DNA of 64,000 nt from Bacteroidia bacterium (GTDB taxonomy: Bacteria > Bacteroidota > Bacteroidia > Chitinophagales > JAUHXS01). Location: positions 310,001-374,000 of the forward strand of contig JAUHXS010000002.1 of assembly GCA_030426955.1 (NCBI GenBank), written 5' to 3'. The translations under genes and the position numbers were made by a program. This document shows, piece after piece, positions 1-8,965 of this stretch (positions are counted from its first letter, which is position 1; each line of letters opens with the position of its first letter). The notes beneath the pieces were generated by a model, which was not told the origin of the DNA, did no database searches, and worked only from the letters and a program-made list of their open reading frames with translations.

Positions 1-501
1 AAATTGTAAACCAAGACCAAAGGTTTTCATCCGTCTTTCCGTTACTTTACGTATCATCTTGTTTTGGTTGATATGTTCCCAAGCAGTTGGTATTAACAAC
101 TGACTTCTTAGTGCATAAAGCCACCCAATATGTCTATAGATAAGTTTTTTATGAATTGCCTTAATCTCTTCCTCTGAATAAGTATCTGTTGTAAAATAAT
201 CGTTGATATAAGCTCTTACATTCGAGCCCCACATTCTACTGCTATTGACAATAGCTCCCCATATTTTTCTTGCTTCCCACAACCTTCCATAAGCACTATT
301 ATTCTTAAACCCTATGTAAAATGATACAGCCGTTGCAACTACGGATAGGGGAAGCCAGGGTACTTTAAATGCATAAATATTCAAATAGTGCAAATATTCT
401 GTAAAGCAAGTGGCTGAAATGGCCCAAGCACTAATCCATATTAAGTGCCCTCCGCTAAATTCCATTAAGGATTTAAAAGAAAGGTTTTTAGTTACGTACA
501 T
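1..501 (-). CDS. Bestrophin-family anion channel, N-terminal 167 residues (cut by window edge)
   Basis: Reading the complementary strand from an ATG at 499-501 gives an open frame of 167 codons that runs off the window. An in-frame TGA lies just upstream of the ATG, which fixes the start. The translation has a first hydrophobic segment around residues 20-38 and a second around 47-62, followed by the stretch FKNNSAYGRLWEARKIWG, characteristic of the bestrophin/UPF0187 family. Family members are pentameric chloride or other anion channels in the inner membrane; bacterial roles are little known. The C-terminal half is outside the window. Family assignment is good; the ion carried is not known. 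Confidence 0.85.
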   Translation of the reverse strand, partial: MYVTKNLSFKSLMEFSGGHLIWISAWAISATCFTEYLHYLNIYAFKVPWLPLSVVATAVSFYIGFKNNSAYGRLWEARKIWGAIVNSSRMWGSNVRAYINDYFTTDTYSEEEIKAIHKKLIYRHIGWLYALRSQLLIPTAWEHINQNKMIRKVTERRMKTFGLGLQF

Positions 502-592
502 TAATCAATGTCTTTGTATGTATGATAATAAAAACAAAGATAATGACTAGAACTTGATATTTTGAATGAAACAGGGTGTGTTTATAACAGGT

Positions 593-1441
593 CTATTTAT
601 CTAATTCCCCAAAGACTTTCTCTAGAATACTAGTTACTCTGTGAAGTGGGTTTTCTCGTATTTTCTTTTCCTCATCACCAACCTTAAGGAAAAGACCATT
701 TAGTCCTTTATTAGTGGAATATTCAGATAAATCTGTCGCACCAATAGCGTTTATATCCATTAAACTACCTACTGTAGCTGAGCTTAATGGGATGGAAGTA
801 TTAACAATATCATTATAATCACCAACAAAGCCTTCATATAAATCTACGACACTTGTTCCTCCTACCTGCACACTACCTAATGCCGTGTCTATCTTTGGCT
901 CAAACTTATTGAATAACTGAGGCCTTGTATTAGTATTTAAATATCCAGTTGCAGCGGTATCTATCCCTCCAAATAATATGTCTTTTCCATCTTGTATGGA
1001 CATGCCTGTGATAGCATCCCAGAAAATGGGTCCTGCATCTTTAGCAGCAGCTTCAGCAGCTCTATTAATACCCAAGATTAAATCGTCTTCCTTACTCTGA
1101 AGTGGGTTGATGTTTATTCCTAAAGCAGAAAAACCAGTTGTGTATAGCGTCTCTCCAGTAATTGTTTGCCCCGCGATAGTAACTTGCTTTGATTTAAAGG
1201 TAGCTATAGCATTGCTAACCTCCTCTGGTAATAATAACTTAATAGCTTGATCTTTAAAATAACCATCAGTAACTGACACAATGCTTACCGCAGTATCCGT
1301 ACCTACTCTTAAAGCTTCTTTTAAACCTTGAATAATTTCGCCATCACTAATCTCTTCCAATTGTGGTAGGTCTTCTGTACAACTATTAAATAGCAATGAA
1401 AGTGTGAGAATGAATCCTAGAAATTGATAATTATATTTCAT
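593..1441 (-). CDS. DUF4197 lipoprotein
   Basis: Encodes 282 residues. The N-terminus is a lipoprotein signal with the lipobox cysteine at about residue 21 (LLFNSC), so the mature protein is probably membrane-anchored. The rest, including GLKEALRVGTDTAVS near residue 40 and the regular spacing of Leu/Ala-rich helices, matches the DUF4197 family of bacterial envelope proteins. No biochemical role is established for that family. It is the last gene of a minus-strand run behind the gld genes, but a 43-bp gap separates it from its upstream neighbour, so co-transcription is uncertain. Confidence 0.75.
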   Translation of the reverse strand: MKYNYQFLGFILTLSLLFNSCTEDLPQLEEISDGEIIQGLKEALRVGTDTAVSIVSVTDGYFKDQAIKLLLPEEVSNAIATFKSKQVTIAGQTITGETLYTTGFSALGININPLQSKEDDLILGINRAAEAAAKDAGPIFWDAITGMSIQDGKDILFGGIDTAATGYLNTNTRPQLFNKFEPKIDTALGSVQVGGTSVVDLYEGFVGDYNDIVNTSIPLSSATVGSLMDINAIGATDLSEYSTNKGLNGLFLKVGDEEKKIRENPLHRVTSILEKVFGELDK

Positions 1442-1484
1442 TTTGTGTTTTTTACTTAAACGAAAAGGAATGAAAAAGGTTGCG

Positions 1485-1808
1485 TTAATTTTTCAAAAAC
1501 CTATTGGCTAGGGAGTATAGCAAATCCCTTTTATATTCAATAAAACTTTGAGCCAAAGCCTTTGACTTTAAAGAAGTATAGTAAATAGTTTCATTAATAT
1601 AGTCAGAGGAGATCACTAAAGTAAGATAAGGCGCATTGGAGGCACACTCTGAGTAAATCCCGTTATCAATGACATCAAAGCCTTTATCGTAAACTAGTTT
1701 AACACTATGATTATTGCTTGAATTACAAATACTACTGCTAACGTTTAGGTCTTGATAAAGGGAGAATAGGGCAAAAATGACGATACCAGAAATCAGATAC
1801 TTCAACAT
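1485..1808 (-). CDS. Small hypothetical envelope protein
   Basis: A 107-residue protein with a short hydrophobic N-terminal segment (about residues 3-18, LKYLISGIVIFALFSL) that could be a signal anchor, followed by a soluble domain with two cysteines (about 28 and 55). I do not recognise the family. It lies 33 bp downstream of the DUF4340 gene on the same strand and 43 bp ahead of the DUF4197 gene, which suggests it is read as part of the same run. Single-pass or secreted placement is inferred from hydrophobicity only. Confidence 0.55.
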   Translation of the reverse strand: MLKYLISGIVIFALFSLYQDLNVSSSICNSSNNHSVKLVYDKGFDVIDNGIYSECASNAPYLTLVISSDYINETIYYTSLKSKALAQSFIEYKRDLLYSLANRFLKN

Positions 1809-1841
1809 ATCTTAAATATACAAAAACAACTGGTATACATA

Positions 1842-2837
1842 TTACATTTCTAGTACTTCTTCATTGGGAACTAACTTGCTTCTAGGGATGAATATCTTAT
1901 TGAAAATTCCTTTTTTATCTGTCTTGAAATATGCCTTAGGATTTTGGCTAGAATGAAGAATAAGCTCATTTTCGGATAACCCGGCATATGCCTTTATGGA
2001 AATAGGCGGCATATTATTACCATTTATAGTCACCACATAAACAGGGCTAGCCGTTTCCTGAAAATTATCGTCAAAAGAATTATTGGTGATATTGGATAAA
2101 CCATTTAAGTATCCAGTTAATAGTTTTTCGTCAATAGGCTTACTATCAATCATCCAAATCGAGTCAACTTTGTTTATGCTGAAGCCACTATCGGCTGGGT
2201 AACTTAAGACAATACTTGTTATATCATCCTTGTTGAATTTCGTGACTAGTTTATTCCTAAAGCTTTTAGCCTCTTGATTAAAAGCCATGGTAAGGAAGCC
2301 TTCGCTTGCATAAACCTCATCTTCTCCATTCATTCTGATATACGATATGCCTGTAATATTATTGTTTTGTTGGAATTGCATGCCTTGTGGCGCTTGACGT
2401 TGTTTGACAGAAAACTTCCCTACATATAAATCAGCAATAACCTCTCCAGACTTGTTCAATGCTTTCACTCTGGTACCCAATGAATCAGTTACTTCATATT
2501 TTGTCCACTTGTCTTTTTTCTTAGCCGCTAATCTAAAAGGCTTAATGGACAATAAATTAGTAATTACCTGATTAACTGATGATAAATCTGCTTCCATATT
2601 TTTTCCATCGAAAGAAAGCTGCCACTCATCAGAGCTGGTTTTTGCCAACTTTATTTCTTGATGACCATTTGCTTTTGGGTACAACAAAATGGTATGTATA
2701 TCTCCTGTATCAATGGAGATGACATCTTTTTTAAAAGTCCTTTCTCCTCTTTTGGAGTCAATGATCTTATAAATTCCCCAAACTGCAGCTAATGCAACCA
2801 ATACAATCAGTAATGTCTTATTATTCATTTTCATCAT
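1842..2837 (-). CDS. DUF4340 protein, downstream partner of GldG
   Basis: A 331-residue protein with one N-terminal membrane segment (about residues 7-24) and a long periplasmic part. The pattern of beta-rich repeats (ISIDTGDIHTILLYPK near the start, and a second copy of the fold near residues 200-260) fits the DUF4340 family. In many bacteria this family is encoded right after a GldG-type ABC accessory protein, as here, where only 21 bp separate it from gldG. A role as an extracytoplasmic part of the Gld ABC complex is an inference from this linkage. The encoded start MMKMNNK offers three close Met codons, so the exact start is uncertain by three residues. Confidence 0.8.
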   Translation of the reverse strand: MMKMNNKTLLIVLVALAAVWGIYKIIDSKRGERTFKKDVISIDTGDIHTILLYPKANGHQEIKLAKTSSDEWQLSFDGKNMEADLSSVNQVITNLLSIKPFRLAAKKKDKWTKYEVTDSLGTRVKALNKSGEVIADLYVGKFSVKQRQAPQGMQFQQNNNITGISYIRMNGEDEVYASEGFLTMAFNQEAKSFRNKLVTKFNKDDITSIVLSYPADSGFSINKVDSIWMIDSKPIDEKLLTGYLNGLSNITNNSFDDNFQETASPVYVVTINGNNMPPISIKAYAGLSENELILHSSQNPKAYFKTDKKGIFNKIFIPRSKLVPNEEVLEM

Positions 2838-2858
2838 ACTAGTATTTGAGTTACCAAT

Positions 2859-4361
2859 TTATGCATAATCTTCTTCCATTCGTTTAATCCTAATGTTTCG
2901 TTTCATTTGGAATCTTACAAATCCATAAACCATGACCAACAAAATGGGCAACAAGAAGTTGATGTATTTCAATAAGGATTGCGTGTCATCTTCTAAGTCA
3001 TCAATTGGACGTGAACTGACACCTTTTGTTCTCAACTGTATTAGACCAGTATCATCACTTAACCAGTCGATACTATTTACCATTAAACTTGCATTATCCG
3101 GTTGAATTTGTTGACCTCTTCCACCGCCAACTGGAAAGTCACCATCAGAGATTAAGACCATTTTAGAAGGTGTGTTACCAACTATGTTTCCTTCTAAAAT
3201 TGCACCTACCGTGATGTTCTGTAGTGGAAAGTCTGATTCTGTCCATTGCTTTTGGATGTTGAAATAAGTTGGTACGTTAACGGATCCTGATTTATCGGAA
3301 GTAGTTGCAATAGGAGTGAATTTCAAACTACTATCTCCTGTATATCGAATAGGGCTGGCAAATTGTAATACGACTGCTTCTAGTCCTTCACCAATTGGAT
3401 GTTCCGGAAACTTGTTTAGAATAGGTAAGAAAGGGAACTGCACCTGACTATTAAACCTAAACATACCTTGTTGTTGCTGTACCGTAACTGACCCACAGTT
3501 GGCGTCAGTCACAAAGCTGCCTTCGATATTGATTCCTTTTGAGGAAAACCAATTTTCTAGTCCAGTTGTTATTTCTGTTCCACTGGCAGTAGAGAAATCT
3601 CCTTTTACCCTGTTATATGCAATAAACATATTACCACCTCTTGCTAAGAAGTTATCTAAATGTCTTTGCTCAGCAATCGAAAAAGAATCTGTAGGCGCCA
3701 CAATAGCAATAGTATTAAACCTATCTGGAATAGGAATGGAATCGTTCATCGTGTATGGCTCAACAGTGTACAATATATTTAGAGAAGCCGCCACTTGCTG
3801 CAGTTTATCTAACCCAGGCTCTCCGTGACCTTGAATTAGAGCTACTGTAGGTTTGTCTAAGACTGATAGTTTTTTTATGCTTGTCGATAAAGCATATTCC
3901 ATAGCTGCTCCTGGTTTCATAAATGGGATGACATCTGTTTGTTCTCCCATCTGAATCACAGCACCTAGAAATGCTTTTTGTTGCTTCATTTCGTTCTTTT
4001 CTCGAACATTAATCATAACAGGAGAAACTCCATTTTGCATAGCTTGTTGTTCCTTCTCTTGATCCTCATTAGGATTAATAAATTCATAAACAACCATGCC
4101 ACCAGAAATACTGGCATATTCTACTAGCATCTCTTTGAAGTCTTTCTTTGTCTTGGCAATATTGGGTGGAAGGTTCTCCGAAAAATATGCGGTAATAGTA
4201 ACTGGCTCTTCCAAGTCTTCTAATATGTCATGAGTTGCTTTACTTAAGGTATATTGATCATTCTCTGTCAGATCTAGTCTAAAGAAAAATTCATTAGACA
4301 ATAAGTTCAACACGACTATAATGCCTAGAACTAATAATATGGTAACGTTTGTTTTCTTCAT
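2859..4361 (-). CDS. gldG: GldG, gliding-motility ABC transporter accessory subunit
   Basis: A 500-residue protein with one membrane segment at each end (about residues 5-22 and 465-483) and a large periplasmic domain of the ABC_transp_aux/GldG type. Motifs such as DLTENDQYTLSKAT near residue 30 and ALIQGHGEPGLDKL near 175 are typical. In Flavobacterium johnsoniae GldG works with GldA and GldF in an ABC complex needed for gliding; the substrate is unknown. The gene follows gldF after 12 bp and precedes the DUF4340 gene by 21 bp, consistent with one operon. It is somewhat shorter than the F. johnsoniae protein. Confidence 0.92.
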   Translation of the reverse strand: MKKTNVTILLVLGIIVVLNLLSNEFFFRLDLTENDQYTLSKATHDILEDLEEPVTITAYFSENLPPNIAKTKKDFKEMLVEYASISGGMVVYEFINPNEDQEKEQQAMQNGVSPVMINVREKNEMKQQKAFLGAVIQMGEQTDVIPFMKPGAAMEYALSTSIKKLSVLDKPTVALIQGHGEPGLDKLQQVAASLNILYTVEPYTMNDSIPIPDRFNTIAIVAPTDSFSIAEQRHLDNFLARGGNMFIAYNRVKGDFSTASGTEITTGLENWFSSKGINIEGSFVTDANCGSVTVQQQQGMFRFNSQVQFPFLPILNKFPEHPIGEGLEAVVLQFASPIRYTGDSSLKFTPIATTSDKSGSVNVPTYFNIQKQWTESDFPLQNITVGAILEGNIVGNTPSKMVLISDGDFPVGGGRGQQIQPDNASLMVNSIDWLSDDTGLIQLRTKGVSSRPIDDLEDDTQSLLKYINFLLPILLVMVYGFVRFQMKRNIRIKRMEEDYA

Positions 4362-4373
4362 TGTTAGTTCGAT

Positions 4374-5090
4374 TTATTTTCTTTTTGCAATAGTCATCTC
4401 AGAAAGAGCAATGCCTCCCAAAATGATGGATAAAAAGTAAACAAGATCTTTGCTGTCTACGACACCTCTTGTAATAGATTCAAAGTGAACAGACAGGCTT
4501 AATGAGCTTATAATAGCACCCAACGTTCCTGTGAAGTTGCTTGCTAATACATCAAATATGATGTGAAAGAATAAGCCAATGAATAAAGCTGCTAGGAAAG
4601 CTACAATTTGGTTATTAGTGATGCTACTAGTATATAACCCGATACTAATGTAGGCAGCACTCATCAATATTAAACCTAAGTATCCGGTTAAGATAGCTCC
4701 ATGATCGACATTTCCTATGTTGGATAATGTAATGTAGTAGGGCAGTGTGAACGCTAATGCTATTCCTATTAGAACCAGTGCTGATAAGAATTTGCCAATC
4801 ACTAACTGCCTATCGGTAATAGACTTAGTCAATAATAGCTCCAATGTTCCTGTCTTTTTCTCTTCTGCTAGTAGTCGCATGGTGATAGCCGGAATAAAAA
4901 AGAATAATGTCCAATAAGCGATACTGAAAAATACCCTTAAGTTAGCTTGACCGACAAGAAAAATATCTGATCCATAAAGCCAAGTGAAAAAACCACTAAA
5001 GCCTAAAAATGCAACTAGCATGATGTAGGCAATTAATGAGTCAAAAAATGACTGTAATTCCTTTTTTGCAATTGTCCAAATACCGTTCAT
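4374..5090 (-). CDS. gldF: GldF, gliding-motility ABC transporter permease
   Basis: A 238-residue inner-membrane protein with about six hydrophobic helices, starting MNGIWTIAKKELQSFFDS. The N-terminal amphipathic KELxSFF stretch and the segment TMRLLAEEKKTGTLELLLT around residues 65-85 are typical of ABC-2 permeases of the GldF/NosY type. It is expected to form the membrane channel driven by GldA. The gene overlaps nothing; a 168-bp gap to gldA holds an inverted-repeat element (5114-5242), while gldG follows after 12 bp. Confidence 0.92.
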   Translation of the reverse strand: MNGIWTIAKKELQSFFDSLIAYIMLVAFLGFSGFFTWLYGSDIFLVGQANLRVFFSIAYWTLFFFIPAITMRLLAEEKKTGTLELLLTKSITDRQLVIGKFLSALVLIGIALAFTLPYYITLSNIGNVDHGAILTGYLGLILMSAAYISIGLYTSSITNNQIVAFLAALFIGLFFHIIFDVLASNFTGTLGAIISSLSLSVHFESITRGVVDSKDLVYFLSIILGGIALSEMTIAKRK

Positions 5091-5113
5091 GTTATCAATG
5101 TTTATTTACAAAG

Positions 5114-5242
5114 CAAAATCTTAGAAATCCTAAATCGTCATTGCGAAGTATTGAAGCAATCCCATATATTGTTACTATAAGATTACTTCGTCGCCTCGTA
5201 ATGACGTTATTGTTAATTAGGTTGATGATTTCTGAGATTTTG
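5114..5242. repeat. Imperfect inverted-repeat element (MITE/REP-like) between gldA and gldF
   Basis: The sequence pairs with itself over most of its length. The outer arms begin at 5114 (CAAAATCTTAGAAATC) and end at 5242 (same arm inverted with one mismatch). The inner arms begin at 5136 (CGTCATTGCGAAG) and end at 5206. The CGTCATTGCGA-type arm resembles dispersed palindromic repeats common in bacterial genomes. It lies in the spacer of the presumed gld operon and would form a long hairpin in the transcript. Whether it is mobile or reduces downstream expression cannot be told from the window. Confidence 0.7.
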
Positions 5243-5258
5243 TTCACCAAAATTTAAT

Positions 5259-6188
5259 TTAGTTCATTGTTAAGTTTCGGAAAATATCTTCGAGTTTTGT
5301 CTCTTGAGACGACATCTCTGTCAAAACCCATTTTTTCTCAACACATAAGTTGAAGATGTCTCGCTTTGAAGATATGTTTGGTTGACTATGTACTTCGAAC
5401 TTGTTTTGGTTTTTATCAACAAAGTCAACCATAGCTGTAGAAGCCAAATTTTGAAGTGCAGTAATGATGTCATTACTGGAACCATCTTCAATCTTTACTT
5501 TAATGATTTCTTGTCCTTGTGACTGCTTCCTTAAGGTTTCTGAAGTTCCATCAGCAACAATTTTTCCTTTATTGATGATTAGAATCCTGTCACAAGTTGC
5601 CTCTACTTCAGGTAATATGTGTGTGCTTAAAATTACAGTCTTTTGATTTCCTATATCTCTAATCAACTTTCTAATCTCCACGATTTGGTTTGGATCAAGA
5701 CCTGTAGTTGGTTCGTCTAAAATCAAAATTTCAGGATCGTGAATCATAGCTTGCGCCAATCCGACTCTTTGTCTATATCCTTTAGACAACTCTCCAATCT
5801 TCTTGTGCTTTTCTGCATTAAGTCCGCAGATTTTTACCATTTCACGGATTCTACTAGGGATATCGCTTTTAGCTACGTCTTGTAGTTCAGCACAAAATTT
5901 TAGATAGTCAATGACTGGCATATCCAAGTAAAGTGGGTTGTGCTCTGGCAAATAACCAATGTGTTTTTTCAATTCATCTGGATTATCTTTAATTGATCTT
6001 CCGCCAATTTCGATGTTTCCATCTTCAATGCCGATGTAGTTGGTGATCATTTTCATTGTAGTAGTCTTTCCAGCACCATTGGGTCCAAGAAAACCTAAAA
6101 TCTCACCTGTCTTTACATTAAAAGAAATATCGTCTACCGCTTTTTGAGCACCGTATTTCTTAGTAAGGTTTTCAATTTTTATATCCAT
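5259..6188 (-). CDS. gldA: GldA, gliding-motility ABC transporter ATPase
   Basis: A 309-residue ATP-binding subunit. It shows Walker A GPNGAGKTT at residues 35-43, an ABC signature LSKGYRQR near 132, Walker B ILILDEPTTGLDP near 152 and a switch histidine in STHILPE. A C-terminal extension of about 90 residues is typical of GldA. I chose the ATG at 6188: the longer frame starts with a TTG at 6215 that lies inside the -7 element of a strong promoter (6213-6243). The ATG gives MDIKIENLTKKYG, a normal ABC start. It heads a minus-strand run with gldF, gldG and the DUF4340 gene. Confidence 0.93.
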   Translation of the reverse strand: MDIKIENLTKKYGAQKAVDDISFNVKTGEILGFLGPNGAGKTTTMKMITNYIGIEDGNIEIGGRSIKDNPDELKKHIGYLPEHNPLYLDMPVIDYLKFCAELQDVAKSDIPSRIREMVKICGLNAEKHKKIGELSKGYRQRVGLAQAMIHDPEILILDEPTTGLDPNQIVEIRKLIRDIGNQKTVILSTHILPEVEATCDRILIINKGKIVADGTSETLRKQSQGQEIIKVKIEDGSSNDIITALQNLASTAMVDFVDKNQNKFEVHSQPNISSKRDIFNLCVEKKWVLTEMSSQETKLEDIFRNLTMN

Positions 6189-6212
6189 AAAATGATCAAA
6201 ATTGTTGTTGAA

Positions 6213-6243
6213 CAAATATAACTTTTGGAATTTTTTTTGTCAA
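6213..6243 (-). promoter_or_regulatory. Bacteroidota-type promoter for gldA
   Basis: On the minus strand a TTG (complement of 6241-6243) is followed after 20 nt by TATATTTG (complement of 6213-6220), an exact match to the TAnnTTTG -7 element of Bacteroidota sigma-ABfr promoters. The predicted start of transcription lies about 20 nt ahead of the gldA ATG at 6188. Confidence 0.7.
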
Positions 6244-6281
6244 GGGAGAAGTCCCCAATTTAACATTTTTTAACATTTGAG

Positions 6282-7223
6282 TTAATCCAACTTGCCAGCA
6301 AGAAGATACAAGACCGCCATTCTAACCGCAACCCCATTCTCAACTTGATCTAAAATGATAGCTTGATCAGAGTCTGCAACATCACTTGATATTTCTACTC
6401 CCCTGTTCATTGGTCCAGGGTGAAGAACCAAAATATCTTTTTTTAGGGATTGAAGTAATTCTTTTGTGACGCCATAAAACATGGCATATTCTCTCAAAGA
6501 AGGGAAATATTTAATAGGAATGCCCTCATCTGTCTGGCGTTCTAGCTGTATGCGAAGGATATTGACCACATCACACCACTCTAATGCCTTCTTAAGGTTG
6601 TATTCTACTTTTACATCCAGCGTATTAATGTATTTAGGTATAAGAGTAGGAGGGCCACAAACCATTACTTTAGCACCAAGCTTTTGTAAGCAGAATATGT
6701 TTGATAGGGCTACTCTTGAATGTAAAATGTCGCCGATGATTAGTACTTTCTTGCCTTTTAAGTCGCCAACCCTTTCTCGTATTGAATAAGCATCTAACAA
6801 TGCCTGAGTAGGGTGTTCGTGAGTACCATCTCCAGCATTAACAATGTTTGCATCAATATGTTTAGATAAGAATACGGGAGCCCCAGGGCTAGGGTGTCGC
6901 ATGACGACCATATCAACCTTCATGGCCAAGATATTGTTGACGGTGTCAATTAGCGTTTCTCCTTTGTTAACAGAAGAGGAAGAGGCTGAAAAGTTGACAA
7001 CATCTGCAGATAAACGTTTTTCCGCTAGTTCAAATGAGATTTTAGTTCGGGTAGAGTTTTCGAAGAAGACGTTGGCTATCGTAACATCCCTTAAAGAGGG
7101 GACTTTCTTTATCGGACGATTTAAAACATCTTTGAAATTATCAGCAGTCTTGAAAATTAAATTGATATCATCAGCTGTAATGTATTTGATTCCAAGAAGA
7201 TGTTTAGTGCTCAGTCCGCTCAT
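6282..7223 (-). CDS. pyrB: Aspartate carbamoyltransferase catalytic chain
   Basis: A 313-residue enzyme joining carbamoyl phosphate and aspartate, the first committed step of pyrimidine synthesis. The carbamoyl-phosphate loop STRT is at 57-60 (FFENSTRTKISFE), HPTQ at 137-140 and LHPGPMNRG near 270, all diagnostic. Length is normal for the family. Its start overlaps the end of pyrR by 4 bp, so the two are translationally coupled. No regulatory subunit gene (pyrI) is adjacent. Confidence 0.97.
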   Translation of the reverse strand: MSGLSTKHLLGIKYITADDINLIFKTADNFKDVLNRPIKKVPSLRDVTIANVFFENSTRTKISFELAEKRLSADVVNFSASSSSVNKGETLIDTVNNILAMKVDMVVMRHPSPGAPVFLSKHIDANIVNAGDGTHEHPTQALLDAYSIRERVGDLKGKKVLIIGDILHSRVALSNIFCLQKLGAKVMVCGPPTLIPKYINTLDVKVEYNLKKALEWCDVVNILRIQLERQTDEGIPIKYFPSLREYAMFYGVTKELLQSLKKDILVLHPGPMNRGVEISSDVADSDQAIILDQVENGVAVRMAVLYLLAGKLD

Positions 7224-7768
7224 GTTGTCAATAATATAACTTTGTCTTCTTTATCTGTTTCCTGCCATTCTACTTTTACTCTTTCGGAGACAATGGCGTC
7301 TACCGTTTTGCCTACATAGTCTGCTTCAATTGGCAGGTGTCTGCTAAATCTTCGGTCAATCAGTGCCATAAGCTCTACTTTTGAAGGTCTGCCAAAGTCC
7401 AATAAAGCATCTAAAGCAGCTCGGATTGTTCTTCCAGTATATAAAACGTCATCTACTAAAATTACTCTTTGACCCTCAATGCTGAAATCGATATTGGTAT
7501 CAGAAGGGGTAATTATTTTATCATTCCTTCTAAAATCGTCACGATAAAAAGAAACATCGATGTTTCCGATTTTTATATCCTTGATCTTGAAAAGAGACTT
7601 TAATCTTTGCTCAATCCTTTGAGCTAAGAAGATGCCTCTTGGCTGCACGCCAATAATAGCTGTTTCCGAGAAGTTGTCATGATTTTCAATAAGTTGATTG
7701 CAAAGACGATCAATGGTTAGCGAGAACTTTTGCTTGTTGAGAATTACCCTTGATCGAGAAGGTGCCAT
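7220..7768 (-). CDS. pyrR: PyrR, uracil phosphoribosyltransferase / pyrimidine regulator family
   Basis: A 182-residue type I phosphoribosyltransferase with the PRPP loop VILVDDVLYTGRT at 101-113, which is the PyrR form of the motif. PyrR proteins make UMP from uracil and PRPP, and in Firmicutes also bind pyr mRNA to attenuate transcription. No leader hairpin is obvious in the 67 bp upstream, so an RNA-binding role here is not supported by the sequence. It overlaps pyrB by 4 bp. Confidence 0.93.
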   Translation of the reverse strand: MAPSRSRVILNKQKFSLTIDRLCNQLIENHDNFSETAIIGVQPRGIFLAQRIEQRLKSLFKIKDIKIGNIDVSFYRDDFRRNDKIITPSDTNIDFSIEGQRVILVDDVLYTGRTIRAALDALLDFGRPSKVELMALIDRRFSRHLPIEADYVGKTVDAIVSERVKVEWQETDKEDKVILLTT

Positions 7769-7835
7769 TAAAAGTCAAAGATAATACAAGATTTTGACTT
7801 ATGGATTAAAAAGAACTATAAAACTTGCTCAAATT

Positions 7836-8957
7836 TTAAGTAATGAAATCTAAATAATTTTCCTTTGTAATTACAGCAAACTCATGTTGAGGATAATTGT
7901 TGCTGAAAGTTTTTGGCAGCTTAGCTTTATTTTTCGTAAACTTGAATTCATAAGCAAATAATACTCCATCTCTCTCTTCTAAAAAGTCAATTTCTTGTTG
8001 TTGTGTTGTGCGCCAGAAATATTGATTTTTATGAATTTTATTGTAATGGGTATGTTTTTGACGTTCACTTATTAAAAAATTTTCCCACAGCGCGCCTTTG
8101 TCTGCTCTGATTTCCAAAGGAGAAAAGTTAGAAATAAGGCTATTTCTTATTCCATTATCATAAAAATAGATTTTCTTTGATTTCTTTAATTCATTTCTGA
8201 CATTTCTACTTAAGGCGGTTAGCCTAAATATTATAAATGTTTGCTCTAGTAAAAAAATATATCGTTCAACAGTTTCTTTGTCGACTCCAAGTAAGTTGGC
8301 AAGTTCATTGTATGATACTTCTTGGCCAATCTGTAATGCTAGCGCTTTCATTAGTTTCTCCAATAAATCTGGCTTTTTGACTTTTTCTAGTGAAAATAGA
8401 TCTTTATACAGGAAGCTATCAGAAATGTTAATTAATACATTTTTTTCATTGCCAATATGGGTAATTACTTCAGGGTATAAACCATATATTAATCTGTGTT
8501 CAAGTAGCTTTTTCTCCGTTAGAGTATTACTATGTTGTATCATCTCCTCAACAGAGATTGGAAAAAGGTTAAATTCAAACTTTCTTCCTGTCAATGGTTC
8601 TTTTATTTTATCCGACAGCTCGAATGCAGATGAGCCTGTTGCAATAACTTGTACTTCTGGAATAGTGTCAATAAATATTTTTAGAGCTATTCCTATATTA
8701 TCAATTCTCTGCGCTTCATCAATGAAAATTAATTTATAATTACCAATTAGTCTTCTCAGCTTATCAGAGTTTGTATTTGATAATATTTCTCTAACTTCAA
8801 TTTCATCAGCATTAAACCATAAATATTCCTTTTTGCTATTTGTAGCTATTTGTTTTAGCAAAGTTGTTTTTCCAACCTGCCTTGGTCCAAGTAGTAGTAT
8901 AGCTTTGCCTTTAAATAGTTTCGAGCAAACATCATCATAAAGCATTCTATTAATCAT
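7836..8957 (-). CDS. AAA ATPase with DUF4143 domain
   Basis: A 373-residue protein with a P-loop ATPase domain followed by DUF4143. Walker A is GPRQVGKTT at 24-32, Walker B is LIFIDEAQRI near residue 75, and TGSSAFEL near 108 is the sensor region. The C-terminal DUF4143 half carries a winged-helix-like segment (about 210-240, SYNELANLLGVDKETV) and a nuclease-like end (QEIDFLEERDGVLFAYEFKFTK split around residues 318-340). Proteins of this architecture are very common in bacteria and scattered among strains; their function is unknown. It is not linked in function to its neighbours, and its upstream repeat (8966-9029) suggests independent regulation. Confidence 0.88.
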   Translation of the reverse strand: MINRMLYDDVCSKLFKGKAILLLGPRQVGKTTLLKQIATNSKKEYLWFNADEIEVREILSNTNSDKLRRLIGNYKLIFIDEAQRIDNIGIALKIFIDTIPEVQVIATGSSAFELSDKIKEPLTGRKFEFNLFPISVEEMIQHSNTLTEKKLLEHRLIYGLYPEVITHIGNEKNVLINISDSFLYKDLFSLEKVKKPDLLEKLMKALALQIGQEVSYNELANLLGVDKETVERYIFLLEQTFIIFRLTALSRNVRNELKKSKKIYFYDNGIRNSLISNFSPLEIRADKGALWENFLISERQKHTHYNKIHKNQYFWRTTQQQEIDFLEERDGVLFAYEFKFTKNKAKLPKTFSNNYPQHEFAVITKENYLDFIT

Positions 8958-8965
8958 AAGAATAT

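Noticed and set aside
6189-6215. TTG start for gldA giving nine extra residues
   Set aside because: The TTG lies within the TATATTTG -7 box, and the extra residues are unlike other GldA starts.
7769-7835. PyrR-binding attenuator or terminator near pyrR
   Set aside because: This stretch shows no stable stem or T tract and no PyrR-binding-loop consensus.
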